Shown: positions 27,293 to 35,872 of the stretch, piece after piece | How positions within the stretch are numbered: the stretch's first letter is position 1 | How the letters are laid out: each line of letters starts with the position of its first letter | Source of the DNA: Parcubacteria group bacterium | GTDB lineage: Bacteria; Patescibacteriota; Minisyncoccia; Phycocordibacterales; CALRBT01 | DNA length: 55,777 bases | Assembly (NCBI GenBank): GCA_943354475.1 | Contig: CALRBT010000005.1 | Coordinates: 1-55,777 of the forward strand | Direction: 5' to 3' | Position numbers and translations under genes: made by a program | The notes under the pieces: generated by a model | Told to the model about the DNA's origin: nothing | The model's input: only the letters and a program-made list of their open reading frames with translations | Database searches by the model: none

Positions 27293-28195
27293 ATGAAGCA
27301 CGACCTCAAACTCAAAAATGTCCTCTCAATGAAAGAGTTGGAAAAAAGTATGCGTAATATTGTGTTTCGAGGACTCTATAACAAAGCGGGTGAGAAAATA
27401 AAGCCCTATGAAAACGCTACATTTAGTCTAGCCAAAGTCCACCCACCCAAAGCCATCGGTATACCTGCCGAGGTACGCATTGGTTCAAAGCGAGAGTTTC
27501 TCTTTACCCCACAGCCGACGGTCTATCAAAACCAAATCGAAATAATGGAGACTGTTGACGATTTTCTTAAAACAAAAGGGATGACGCTCACCAACCTTAA
27601 AGGAGCGGTTGAATATTCATGGGAGGGACGAGGAGATTTTCACATCCTTCCACCAATCATTGAAAAACATACTTACGATCTCAAGGAAGGCTTTATTAAC
27701 CTTGAGAAGCTCTCTTCTCGTTTTGGCGGAATGTACGTTCGTGATGCACGAGGAAACATGCACCATCTCTCGGACAGGGAGTTACATGGATTCTATATTG
27801 ATGAAGTAAGCAACCTCAGCTCACTTGAGGTATTTAACTCCAACGCACCACTCATCAACTACGGACTGCCTTATAGCGGAGAACATGACTTCTATATCAT
27901 TTGTGATGGAACACACCGCATTGACTACGCACTTGAGAAGTTAAACAAACCAATCACCGTCATCTTGGTTGAACCAAAAGTAAAATCAAAGCCTCTCATC
28001 CCCTACTACGCGTTCCCCGTACCCCTTCGTCCCACCATCAGACTCTCGAGTAAAAAAGCAGAGAAAATGTTTTACCGACTTGAACGGGACAAAATCCATT
28101 TACTCAACGATTACATTAAAAAGACACTTCACTATGATTGGGAAATTGTAGGGTTACAGGTTAGTAAGTTACGAAGCAATGTCGAAATTTTTTAA
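27293..28195 (+). CDS. ParB/Srx-like domain protein of unknown function
   Basis: 300 aa. The most telling segment is FYIICDGTHRIDYALEKLNKPITVILVE (residues ~199-226), which resembles the xxDGxHRxxAA...G...IPV core of ParB/sulfiredoxin-fold nucleases. The rest is unfamiliar and no helix-turn-helix is seen. A TATAGT box ends 8 nt before the ATG, so translation is probably leaderless. It heads a plus-strand group with cytidine deaminase, thymidylate synthase-like and HAD genes, separated from them by a 182-bp structured gap. A link to pyrimidine metabolism is suggested by position only. Confidence 0.5.
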   Translation: MKHDLKLKNVLSMKELEKSMRNIVFRGLYNKAGEKIKPYENATFSLAKVHPPKAIGIPAEVRIGSKREFLFTPQPTVYQNQIEIMETVDDFLKTKGMTLTNLKGAVEYSWEGRGDFHILPPIIEKHTYDLKEGFINLEKLSSRFGGMYVRDARGNMHHLSDRELHGFYIDEVSNLSSLEVFNSNAPLINYGLPYSGEHDFYIICDGTHRIDYALEKLNKPITVILVEPKVKSKPLIPYYAFPVPLRPTIRLSSKKAEKMFYRLERDKIHLLNDYIKKTLHYDWEIVGLQVSKLRSNVEIF

Positions 28196-28246
28196 ATTCG
28201 TACATTTGGCGCATTTCTTTCAGCAGAAAGACCTCATTGAGCACAA

Positions 28247-28366
28247 TGACCTACTGGGTACTTGGTCGTGTCGCTTCACTCATTTGCTCCCGCAGAGTAG
28301 ATTCACCTACACTTTGGTCGCAAGCTTCGTTCACTCCTCTTTTAGCAAAAAGACCTACCCGGTAGA
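28247..28366 (+). repeat. Candidate foldback element between the ParB-like and cytidine deaminase genes
   Basis: Arms CTACTGGGTA and TACCCGGTAG pair over 10 bp with one U-G pair on the plus strand and enclose about 100 nt. The interior includes CACTCATTTGCTCCCG, like the apical loop of element B. Small hairpins CTTTC/GAAAG and CATTG/CAATG precede it. Its arms match no tRNA that I found in the window. Confidence 0.35.
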
Positions 28367-28377
28367 ACTGCATCCAA

Positions 28378-29268
28378 ATGAACAAATTTAATGAACAAAT
28401 TTTGCAGAAATTACAAAAAGGTTTGTCTCTTTCTGTAGTTAAAAAAGCAAACGCTCAAAATAACAGCGTTTCAATTGCAATCTCTACATCAGGTAAATCG
28501 TACCTCGGAGGTAAGATTGAATCAGACACCAACCTTCTCGACATTAGTTCGGAACATTCTGCTTTAGCACTGGCTCTAGCCCATCGTGATTATAAGATTG
28601 AACAAGTAATCACCTTGGTCGAAAATGATAGCGTTATCATTTCTCCTCTCATACTGAAGATACTCGTGGACTTTGGTATCCGAACCAAAAAACCTGTACG
28701 ATATATCGTACAAAATAAAAGCGGGCAAATTTTATTTAAGACAAATGATTCGCAAAAAGAAATTCCTTTTTATAAACCAGTCAAACAGATACTAACACTG
28801 TCCAACAAAAAGCTTGTTCATAATTTTAAACAAATTGATCCAAAACTTAGTAAAAAAATACTAGTCGATGAGTTAAGGAAGTTAGCTCTCGTAGGACTCG
28901 AAAGCGCCTTCACCACTAAAGATGGTTCCAGTCGCTACGGCGTCGCCGTAGCGACTGGAAGTGGCAAGGTCTATTTTGCCGGACAATACTCTTCACCTGA
29001 TAAAAGACTTGGACTCCATGGTGAGGTTTCTGCCACACTCACCGCCCTAATGAAGGGTGAGCGAGCAATTACCCATATTGCAATTGTTTCTGACAAGTTT
29101 CCAGACACACCAGCATTGATATGTGGTTGTTGCAGACAATGGCTCAGTGAATTAGCTCTGAAATTCAAATGGAATCTCCATATAATTTGTTTTGCAAAAA
29201 TGAACTCTAGTTATACTATGGATACTATAGAATCATTGCTCCCAAGGGCATGGTCAAGTAAAACATAG
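28378..29268 (+). CDS. Tandem cytidine deaminase-fold protein
   Basis: 296 aa. Two deaminase-like halves are visible. The N-terminal half (VSIAISTSGKSYLGGKIES...ISSEHSALALALA) keeps a degenerate helix without the zinc cysteines. The C-terminal half has HGEVSA near residue 212 and ICGCCRQWLSE near residue 248, the [H]AE and PCxxC zinc site of active cytidine deaminases. This two-domain layout resembles the E. coli and plant enzymes, in which one half is catalytically dead. It would make (deoxy)uridine from (deoxy)cytidine. The stop directly abuts the ATG of the thymidylate synthase-like gene. Confidence 0.85.
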   Translation: MNKFNEQILQKLQKGLSLSVVKKANAQNNSVSIAISTSGKSYLGGKIESDTNLLDISSEHSALALALAHRDYKIEQVITLVENDSVIISPLILKILVDFGIRTKKPVRYIVQNKSGQILFKTNDSQKEIPFYKPVKQILTLSNKKLVHNFKQIDPKLSKKILVDELRKLALVGLESAFTTKDGSSRYGVAVATGSGKVYFAGQYSSPDKRLGLHGEVSATLTALMKGERAITHIAIVSDKFPDTPALICGCCRQWLSELALKFKWNLHIICFAKMNSSYTMDTIESLLPRAWSSKT

Positions 29269-31701
29269 ATGCCAAATAACACACTTCCATTTCCAATCGT
29301 CGACGCTCTCCTTCTGACTCCAAAAGAGGCCGATTCTGGAGCACTTGGTATCTGTACTAATACTTCAGCACCTGGACAAGTCTACAATGAGATCGAAGAA
29401 GAACAACGACCTTTTGTCTCGGTCATTGGTTCACTGATCGTTAGCCGCGATGGAACCGAGCGTATGATCTTAAACACACTAGCTCACCCATCGGTGCGCT
29501 ATATCATCCTCTTCTCCGAAGAGTCCCTCACTTTCTCACCAAGTACCAACCTCCTGTTAGCTCTCCAAAATGGTGTCAATTTCGAAGCTTCCGGAAACTA
29601 CATCAAAGACGGTAAGGCTGCCTCAGCACATTATCCAAATCTTTCGGCAAAAATCATTGATGCGTTTCGCGAGAATATTACCGTCATTCCACTCTTTATG
29701 TATCGAAATGATTATTCAAGACCTGTTGTACTTGAGTACTTAGAGTGGTTACGGCCAAAAATTAATGACGAGATTTACGAATTCCTCAAAGAAACCACGA
29801 CCAAAAAATCAATCTACTATGATAGTTTGAATGCACTAATTGCGCTCCTTAGTAAACTACCAAAAAAAGATAAGCCTTTTATCGACCTCGACCCCAAAGA
29901 ATTCCAGCATCTACAACCACCAAAAATAGAACTGTCAGCGGAAGATTTGACGGTGTCTGTACCATTTAAAGTTTCAAAAGAAAAAGAATTAATCCGTCTT
30001 GATATCGCTATCGAAGACAAAACATACTATCTCAAAGGTAAAAGTGAGTTCTTGATGGAATACTCTTTAATGAAATTTATTGGTGATGATAAAAAATTTA
30101 TCTCCCCACTCGAGCAACTACTTCTCGGCGCCGAACTTGCACGAGTCGATACCGAAATCAAAAACAAGATAGAAATAAAAACAAGGGTCCATTATGCTGA
30201 TATAACTGGGGCAATTGAAATTCCTCTTGAATCAAACACATCACTGATTACCGACAAACGCTTTTACTATAAAGTTAGTGTGCGGGAGCAAGATATCTCT
30301 GTTATGTGTTTAGCCTTTGATGTCTGCGAGGAGGTATTTGAATTACGCTCTCCAACAAACGGCGCGATATTCAACTGGCTCGCGGAGAAAAATCGGTTTG
30401 AGGAGTATGAAATGGATATACTCCATAGAATGGACGTTGGTGGGCAAATAGGAAGGGCTGGGATTGCAGCCAAACTTGGCTTTGCCTTTATTCAAGATTT
30501 TTCGAGTATCTTCAGGATTAACACCGAGGAGCTTCCCTTACTCATATCACAAGGTGATAGTTTTCTTGAAATACATAAAAATATTTTGATGAAAATTTAT
30601 ACCGAAGGACTGACCGAAGAACATGGGGATAAGCAGAAAGGGTTGGCACGAACTGGTATCGCTCTTGCTATCTATCGAGATTCGAAAAATGCGCTCGCTT
30701 CACTACCCGCCTTCTACAAACAAGGTGATCAAAGTACTGAAGAGATGCGCCTTAATTACAAAAAACAGCTCCTTCGTTTTGATCACGATGGTGACTACAG
30801 TTATGGACAACGTACCCGGGCACATTTTGGATTCGACCAACTACCAAAGACAATTGAAATACTAAAGAGTAATCCTAACCACGCTACCGTTATTCAACGA
30901 TTTGATCCAACCGTTGATATGGGAAGTCATATTGTTCCAGAGACTGGTAAACTCAAATATACCCATGACCCATGCCTCACTCATGATATTTTTATTGTCC
31001 ATGGTGGGAAACTTCATTCGTTCCATATTGCCCGTGCACACAATACCGTCAACGCCTATCCTGAAAATATTTTTGGCCTCTTCGATGCTTATGTTACAAC
31101 CATTCGAGAAGAGTTGGGTGTAAAGAGTGGAGATATGTATATGCTTTCAAACCGTGCCAACATCCTCCTTCTAACTGAAGAGCAACGCACCAAGAAAATA
31201 CTAACCGAGCCATCAAAGCCTTCGGATGATATGGATACCGCAAGTGGTCCGTATGAGGTAGGAGAGGATCTGGAGAAAGTTGACGTTGAAGGAGTTGTCG
31301 CCTACAGATTTATAGAGTTACAAGAGAGGCTTGAGAAACCAACAAGCGAATCAGGAAAAAAGATTATTAGTCGATTAGAAAATTTTGAAGGGATAGATAC
31401 AATTGAGCGTGCTGTTAGCTACTACGAGAGTAAGGGAGTGATGCATAACAATCCAGTACTCACCGAATACCAAGCAGGACAACATAGTACTCAGAATAAT
31501 CCCCAAGCTGATCAACTAATCTTTTTCCAAGCAAACACTATGGGAGGAAAACTTCACGCAACTGCAGTATTCGCAAACCGTTCACTAAAAAACATAAATG
31601 ACGATACCGAAACAATAAACTACCTCTCTACCCTCTTTAGTAAACGCCTGAAAGTACCTCTTGGGCACCTATCTCTATTCTACGTAGGCTATACTAAGTA
31701 A
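29269..31701 (+). CDS. Thymidylate synthase-like fusion, methanogen type (810 aa)
   Basis: Three parts. Residues 1-~140 (RPFVSVIGSLIVSRDGTERMILNTLAHPSVRYIILFSEES...) resemble the MtrA/DUF4346-type domain that accompanies archaeal-style thymidylate synthases. Residues ~505-650 hold a thymidylate synthase core: YGQRTRAHFGFDQLPKTIEILKSNP, the catalytic-cysteine motif HDPCLTHDIFI (Cys near residue 568), and ARAHNTVNAYPENIFGL. Here the dUMP-reading Asn is kept but the RSxD Asp is Asn. The last ~130 residues (QLIFFQANTMGGKLHATAVFANRSL) look like a second, cysteine-less synthase half. It would methylate dUMP or a related nucleotide. Substrate and folate/pterin donor are unproven. Confidence 0.75.
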   Translation: MPNNTLPFPIVDALLLTPKEADSGALGICTNTSAPGQVYNEIEEEQRPFVSVIGSLIVSRDGTERMILNTLAHPSVRYIILFSEESLTFSPSTNLLLALQNGVNFEASGNYIKDGKAASAHYPNLSAKIIDAFRENITVIPLFMYRNDYSRPVVLEYLEWLRPKINDEIYEFLKETTTKKSIYYDSLNALIALLSKLPKKDKPFIDLDPKEFQHLQPPKIELSAEDLTVSVPFKVSKEKELIRLDIAIEDKTYYLKGKSEFLMEYSLMKFIGDDKKFISPLEQLLLGAELARVDTEIKNKIEIKTRVHYADITGAIEIPLESNTSLITDKRFYYKVSVREQDISVMCLAFDVCEEVFELRSPTNGAIFNWLAEKNRFEEYEMDILHRMDVGGQIGRAGIAAKLGFAFIQDFSSIFRINTEELPLLISQGDSFLEIHKNILMKIYTEGLTEEHGDKQKGLARTGIALAIYRDSKNALASLPAFYKQGDQSTEEMRLNYKKQLLRFDHDGDYSYGQRTRAHFGFDQLPKTIEILKSNPNHATVIQRFDPTVDMGSHIVPETGKLKYTHDPCLTHDIFIVHGGKLHSFHIARAHNTVNAYPENIFGLFDAYVTTIREELGVKSGDMYMLSNRANILLLTEEQRTKKILTEPSKPSDDMDTASGPYEVGEDLEKVDVEGVVAYRFIELQERLEKPTSESGKKIISRLENFEGIDTIERAVSYYESKGVMHNNPVLTEYQAGQHSTQNNPQADQLIFFQANTMGGKLHATAVFANRSLKNINDDTETINYLSTLFSKRLKVPLGHLSLFYVGYTK

Positions 31702-31702
31702 T

Positions 31703-32359
31703 ATGTTTGATTTTACGGAAATTAAAGTCATCGGGTTTGATCTCGATCAAACCCTCTACGAGAAGTCGCACGAAGTGGATGCTGAAATTCAAAGCTATAT
31801 CTATGAGAAAATTTCCACACAAAAAAAATGTTCTCTTGAAGAGGCTGAGCTTCTTTTCTCTGGTTTATATAAAAACGGTCGTGGTTTAAGTGGTAGCAAA
31901 ACTCTAGAAACCTTGGGAGTTCCAAACGCAGGTGAGGTAGTGCAAGAAGCCCTCGAATTTGCAAACATTGCTTCAGTTTTAGTTCCAAATAAGGCAACGA
32001 TTTCTCTGCTAAAAAATATAAAAGAAACCTATAAAAATATTGACCTGCTTACTGGTTCAAATGACTCAAATGCATCTATAAAACTTGCGAAGCTAAATAT
32101 TGGTAAAGAAATCTTTGGTACAATCTTTACCGCAGACAATGCTTCAAAATCAGATGGTTCGATGTATAAACTTTGGTTGGATACCTATGATTTTCCAGCA
32201 GAGAAATTCCTCTATATTGGTGACCGTCCAATGAGTGACTATGAGATTCCAAAAAAATACGGGATTAAAAGTATTTTAGTAAATGTTAAGGAGCAAGACC
32301 CTTCGATTGATTGTTTACAGTTAAAAAATCTATCTGACTTAAATCAGTATCTCCTCTAA
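31703..32359 (+). CDS. HAD-superfamily phosphatase, pyrimidine 5'-nucleotidase-like
   Basis: 218 aa. HAD motif I FDLDQTLYE, motif II LLTGSND, the motif III Lys in ASKSDG, and motif IV IGDRPMSDYEIPKKYGIKS are all present, with a helical cap of the Sdt1/YjjG pyrimidine nucleotidase type. It starts 1 bp after the thymidylate synthase-like gene. Together with the deaminase this suggests nucleotide salvage or clean-up of (deoxy)pyrimidine monophosphates. Confidence 0.85.
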   Translation: MFDFTEIKVIGFDLDQTLYEKSHEVDAEIQSYIYEKISTQKKCSLEEAELLFSGLYKNGRGLSGSKTLETLGVPNAGEVVQEALEFANIASVLVPNKATISLLKNIKETYKNIDLLTGSNDSNASIKLAKLNIGKEIFGTIFTADNASKSDGSMYKLWLDTYDFPAEKFLYIGDRPMSDYEIPKKYGIKSILVNVKEQDPSIDCLQLKNLSDLNQYLL

Positions 32360-32366
32360 AACACCT

Positions 32367-32394
32367 ACGGCCGAACCTTACTTGGTTCGGCCGT
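32367..32394. terminator. Perfect 11-bp convergent hairpin
   Basis: ACGGCCGAACC, loop TTACTT, GGTTCGGCCGT. It lies between the convergent HAD gene and the orphan gene. Neither flank has a long T run, so it may act as a barrier rather than a strict terminator. Confidence 0.65.
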
Positions 32395-32399
32395 TACTA

Positions 32400-32789
32400 C
32401 TACCCCTCTGCAGTCATCCGAGATGGAGTTGCCCACACAAAGTGGCGAGCAACGCAGTTTTCTTTTTGGAAATAACAAGGTAAACAAGTCTCTGCTGGTA
32501 AAACAACCTCGAAATCATAGTGGTCACGAACGAGATGAAGATAAGTTCGTTCACCAATAAGTACACCCTTTAAAACAGCTTTTTCAACTATACAAAGTGG
32601 CAAATTATATTCTTCACAAAGTCTTGTAAGAGCCTCATTTCGCATCTCCCCTTCCTGAAGATGTGTCTCTAACGAAGAGACGCCTTTGTATGGCTGGGAA
32701 CCTTGGGGGTTAGTTGGCAGACCTTCCAAATACTGCCATAGAATCCCCGTAGTATCTCTTTTGTAGATAAATAAGCGGAGTATCGACAT
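32400..32789 (-). CDS. Orphan protein with strong Shine-Dalgarno (129 aa)
   Basis: GGAGG lies 6 nt before the ATG. The protein starts MSILRLFIYKRDTTG and ends with a cysteine-containing stretch (ETCLPCYFQKENCVARHF) that could bind metal. The middle (LTRLCEEYNLPLCIVEKAVLKGVLIGERTYLHLVRDHYDFEVV) looks alpha/beta. No known family, signal peptide or membrane segment. It sits alone between two strong hairpins. One of the five Shine-Dalgarno-led orphans. Confidence 0.65.
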   Translation of the reverse strand: MSILRLFIYKRDTTGILWQYLEGLPTNPQGSQPYKGVSSLETHLQEGEMRNEALTRLCEEYNLPLCIVEKAVLKGVLIGERTYLHLVRDHYDFEVVLPAETCLPCYFQKENCVARHFVWATPSRMTAEG

Positions 32790-32850
32790 GACATCCTCCA
32801 GTTTCTTTATTTGTTCATTACTGATGCAAGTGTATACCTTACTGTACTAA

Positions 32851-32885
32851 TAACAACACCCCCACCTTTGGTGGGGGTGTTGTTA
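32851..32885 (-). terminator. Terminator of the secE-nusG-rplK operon
   Basis: TAACAACACCCCCAC and its perfect 15-bp complement enclose CCTTTG, and the minus-strand side ends TGTTGTTATTAG. It lies 26 bp past rplK. Confidence 0.85.
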
Positions 32886-32910
32886 ACTCTAAGTAGTTTT
32901 CGATTGAATA

Positions 32911-33336
32911 CTATCCCTTTACTTCAACACCCATTGAACGCGCGGTTCCGGCAATGATATTCATCGCTGCATCAATATCATTTGCATTGAGGTCAACCAT
33001 CTTTTTTTCTGCAATCTCTTTGAGCTGTGCTTTACTGATTGAACCAATCTTGGCAGTAGTATTTTTTCCTGACCCCTTCTCTTTGTTCATAGATTTAAGA
33101 ATGAGGCGAGATGCTGGAGGAGTCTTGAGTTCAAAGGTAAAACTCCTGTCTTCGTAAACAGTAATGATTACGGGAATAATATCCCCCATCATGGTGGCGG
33201 TTGCGGCATTAAACTTGGAAACAAAGTCACCGATGTTAACCCCTGCCTGACCGAGTGCGGGACCCACAGGAGGTGCTGGATTAGCCTTTCCACCAGGAAT
33301 CTGTAATTTAAGTTTTTTGGTAATTTTCTTTGCCAT
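32911..33336 (-). CDS. rplK: 50S ribosomal protein L11
   Basis: 141 aa, full length. L11 forms the GTPase-associated centre with 23S rRNA. The N-terminal domain [37 protein letters not shown] and the C-terminal rRNA-binding domain ([19 protein letters not shown]...[15 protein letters not shown]) are complete. It follows nusG. rplA, its usual partner, does not follow; a terminator does. An AACCTAAC-type promoter motif precedes its ATG, so it may also have its own promoter. Confidence 0.97.
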   Translation of the reverse strand: MAKKITKKLKLQIPGGKANPAPPVGPALGQAGVNIGDFVSKFNAATATMMGDIIPVIITVYEDRSFTFELKTPPASRLILKSMNKEKGSGKNTTAKIGSISKAQLKEIAEKKMVDLNANDIDAAMNIIAGTARSMGVEVKG

Positions 33337-33393
33337 ATAAGTTAGGTTAGAATACTGGATTATGTATAAAAGTCAATCGTACGCTTCCTTTGA

Positions 33394-33939
33394 CTAAGCT
33401 CTGCGAATTTGCAAGAAGTCGAGCTCAACAGGTGTTTCGCGACCGAACATTGAGACCAAGACCTTCACCTTACCGCGACTCTCGTCAACTTCACTCACCC
33501 GCCCCTCAAGATCCTTGAACGGACCGTCACTGATAATAATCAGGTCATCAGTTTGAAGGTCGATTGCATGCTTCGGTGTATCTGCTTTCATTCGCTTAAA
33601 GAGCGTTTCAATCTCTTTGTCATCGAGAGGTACTGGCTGAACACCGGAGCCGACGAAGCCTGTAACACGAGGCGTGTTACGTACCACGTACCATGAGTCG
33701 TCATTAACCACCATGTCAACGAGCACGTATCCTGGGTAGATTTTCTCCTCTTCTTCAATTCGTTTGCCGGCCTTGATCTTGATTTTCTTCTCAGTTGGAA
33801 CAATCACATTAAAGATACGATCCCCCATACCGAGTGATTCAATACGTTGTTTGAGATTTCGCACAACCGCATTCTCGTATCCGGCATAGGTATGTATTGC
33901 GTACCAATTACGTTCACCACTTATTTGCTGTTTAGACAT
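33394..33939 (-). CDS. nusG: Transcription termination/antitermination factor NusG
   Basis: 181 aa. The NGN domain (NWYAIHTYAGYENAVVRNLKQRIESLG...EEKIYPGYVLVDMVVNDDSWYVVRNTPRVTGFVG) and the KOW domain (GPFKDLEGRVSEVDESRGKVKVLVSMFGRETPVELDF) are both present. It binds RNA polymerase and couples transcription to translation or Rho. It lies 14 bp after secE. Confidence 0.97.
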   Translation of the reverse strand: MSKQQISGERNWYAIHTYAGYENAVVRNLKQRIESLGMGDRIFNVIVPTEKKIKIKAGKRIEEEEKIYPGYVLVDMVVNDDSWYVVRNTPRVTGFVGSGVQPVPLDDKEIETLFKRMKADTPKHAIDLQTDDLIIISDGPFKDLEGRVSEVDESRGKVKVLVSMFGRETPVELDFLQIRRA

Positions 33940-33953
33940 ACAGATATGTTATG

Positions 33954-34136
33954 TTAACGAATAAAAGTAGCTAGACCCTTAAGAAACAGAAAATCAAACA
34001 GACCGAGAAAAAAGGCGACCCCAAGTGAAATTAAAATCACCACGATAGTAAAAACCACTGTTTGTTGCTTTGTTGGCCAACGAACATGTTTCAATTCTCC
34101 TTTTGTTTCCTTTAAGTATTCGATGAATGATGACAT
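33954..34136 (-). CDS. secE: Preprotein translocase subunit SecE
   Basis: 60 aa, the single-membrane-segment form. The amphipathic helix YLKETKGELKHVRWPTKQQ is the SecE signature and one membrane helix (VVFTIVVILISLGVAFFLGLFDFLFL) follows. It stabilises SecY. First gene of secE-nusG-rplK. A TATAAC box ends 8 nt before the ATG, so it is probably leaderless. Confidence 0.95.
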   Translation of the reverse strand: MSSFIEYLKETKGELKHVRWPTKQQTVVFTIVVILISLGVAFFLGLFDFLFLKGLATFIR

Positions 34137-34139
34137 AAA

Positions 34140-34150
34140 TTTAGGTTATA
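34140..34150 (-). promoter_or_regulatory. TATAACCTAAA promoter motif before secE
   Basis: One base different from the TATAACCTAAC found before tatD, tRNA-His and tRNA-Arg. A related TTCTAACCTAAC lies upstream at about 34208-34220. Confidence 0.5.
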
Positions 34151-34344
34151 GTGATTAGGTTTATAGTCTTGCTTCGCGACATAAGTGTTCACCTTGTTCC
34201 CTTAGGTGTTAGGTTAGAACCAAGAACACAGAAACCAGTGAATAAATAATATTTGAAAAAAACGCTATCTTAAATTAAACTCCCCGATATTAAAAAACAC
34301 CCCGCGGGGCTCTAATACATACTACTTTGTTTACTAAAAAAGTC

Positions 34345-34392
34345 AATACCAACACGTAAACCTCCGTTTCCGGAGGTTTACGTGTTGGTATT
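34345..34392. terminator. Perfect 22-bp terminator hairpin
   Basis: AATACCAACACGTAAACCTCCG, loop TTTC, and the complement. On the minus strand GACTTTTTT follows. It ends the SIMPL-domain gene and shields the secE promoter. Confidence 0.85.
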
Positions 34393-34419
34393 TCGACCAC
34401 TTCACTTATTTCACTACTT

Positions 34420-35214
34420 CTACCTAATCTCGTAGACAATACTTACGTTCGACACAATCTTATTTTCTCCAACTGGAACAGATGGTGCCACTGCCGCAGC
34501 TTGCATCATAACGTCTCCCCCCATCCCCTTACCATAATACATTTGATTACCATTATTTTCAGAGTAACTAACGATGCGTACCAAGCGAACACCGAGATCA
34601 CTTGCCAATTGTTTTGCTTTCTCTTTTGCTTTCGTAATTGCCTGTTCACGTGCCTGTCGGTTAATCTCATCTGGATTATCAACAGTGAAATTGAGGCTAC
34701 TTATATTTGATGCGCCAGTTGATCCAACTAAACTAAGGAGCTCTCCTGCTTTTTCAAGGTCGCGAACCTTAATCTCAATACTCTGACTGACCTCATAGCC
34801 AATTATTCGCTGAGCACCTCCAACAGGACAATATGCTGCGGTACAGACAATCCGCTCATATTCATATTTTGGGTAAACATTATATCCGGTAGTTTTGATA
34901 TCCTTTTCAGCAACACCGGCTTTTTTTAGAGCGTCAATACCAGCATTTGTTTTTGTTGTTGCTGATTTTTGAGCTTCGCCAACTGTCTTTGCACTTTCAG
35001 TTACCGAAAAAGAGAATGTTGCTAAGTCTGGCTTGATATATGCTTCACCTTCACCTGAGACTGAAATAACGTTTGAGGCAGGTGCTGGGGCAATCGTGCC
35101 ATAGGTTTTTATCTCATTGGCAGTTAGTGCCAATAGATATAGAGATAAAATAACCCCAAGAAAAGTGGCGATCATCCACGCCCGTCGTTTTTGTACTACT
35201 ATTTGTTCATCCAT
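34420..35214 (-). CDS. SIMPL-domain (DUF541) membrane-anchored protein
   Basis: 264 aa. One N-terminal membrane segment (AWMIATFLGVILSLYLLALTA) is followed by the SIMPL fold: VISVSGEGEAYIKPDLATFSFSVTESAKTVGEAQ, a central TTGYNVYPKYEYE segment with two cysteines, and REQAITKAKEKAKQLASDLGV. Family members are periplasmic or surface proteins with poorly defined roles (interleukin-receptor-kinase interaction, oxidative stress defence). Likely monocistronic. Confidence 0.85.
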   Translation of the reverse strand: MDEQIVVQKRRAWMIATFLGVILSLYLLALTANEIKTYGTIAPAPASNVISVSGEGEAYIKPDLATFSFSVTESAKTVGEAQKSATTKTNAGIDALKKAGVAEKDIKTTGYNVYPKYEYERIVCTAAYCPVGGAQRIIGYEVSQSIEIKVRDLEKAGELLSLVGSTGASNISSLNFTVDNPDEINRQAREQAITKAKEKAKQLASDLGVRLVRIVSYSENNGNQMYYGKGMGGDVMMQAAAVAPSVPVGENKIVSNVSIVYEIR

Positions 35215-35268
35215 ACTTTAATTTTGATTAATTAACAAAAACACCCAATAAGTAGTCATTATATCACA

Positions 35269-35745
35269 CTAGTCCACAGCACCTTGTGAATGCACCCTCC
35301 TCCAAATCTGACCACCCCCTTTTGATTCTTCACTAAGGGTGAGTGTTGTACTGCTTATCGCAAGGATGTTATAAGAGAAACTAAGTCCTGGCACCCCTTC
35401 ATCTGGGCAGTAAATGCTAACCGAATTCTTCTCAAGATTCCATGAACAGCTTACGTGATTTGGTTGGCTGTGTAAGAACGAGCTAAATACACGCACCCCA
35501 TCGGCAACAACAAAGTCAATTTCCTCACTATCGTTAGGAAAACAGACCTCATCAGGTTGTGCTTTTTTGCACCCTGGATCGTTTGGGTTTGAAAGATCAA
35601 ATGTCCATGCGCCAATAATATCTTTTTCACTGAAGGTGGCGACGTTCTCTCGATCCTCAGGAGCAGAGAGAGTGCCCGCATAAAATATCGCACCAACAAC
35701 AATTACTACCGCTATCACTAATCCTATTATAATTTTGGTGCGCAT
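35269..35745 (-). CDS. Membrane-anchored lipocalin-like hypothetical protein
   Basis: 158 aa. N-terminal anchor IIIGLVIAVVIVVGAIFYAG, then a beta-rich domain beginning IIGAWTFD and ending LTLSEESKGGGQIWRRV, a pattern seen in small lipocalin-like domains. Four cysteines (GCKKAQPDEVC, SCSW, IYCPD) could form disulfides outside the membrane. The divergent gene at 35873 has a similar LLGAWAKT start. Function unknown. Confidence 0.55.
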   Translation of the reverse strand: MRTKIIIGLVIAVVIVVGAIFYAGTLSAPEDRENVATFSEKDIIGAWTFDLSNPNDPGCKKAQPDEVCFPNDSEEIDFVVADGVRVFSSFLHSQPNHVSCSWNLEKNSVSIYCPDEGVPGLSFSYNILAISSTTLTLSEESKGGGQIWRRVHSQGAVD

Positions 35746-35872
35746 ATTATTTTTTATTAAACACAGCGAAGTTTATAATTTAAGGCACCGGAACTAATGA
35801 ATGGTTGTATTTTAGCATAAAGAAAGGCGTGTTATTATTCATATACTTTATAGACATTAAAATAATAACTAA

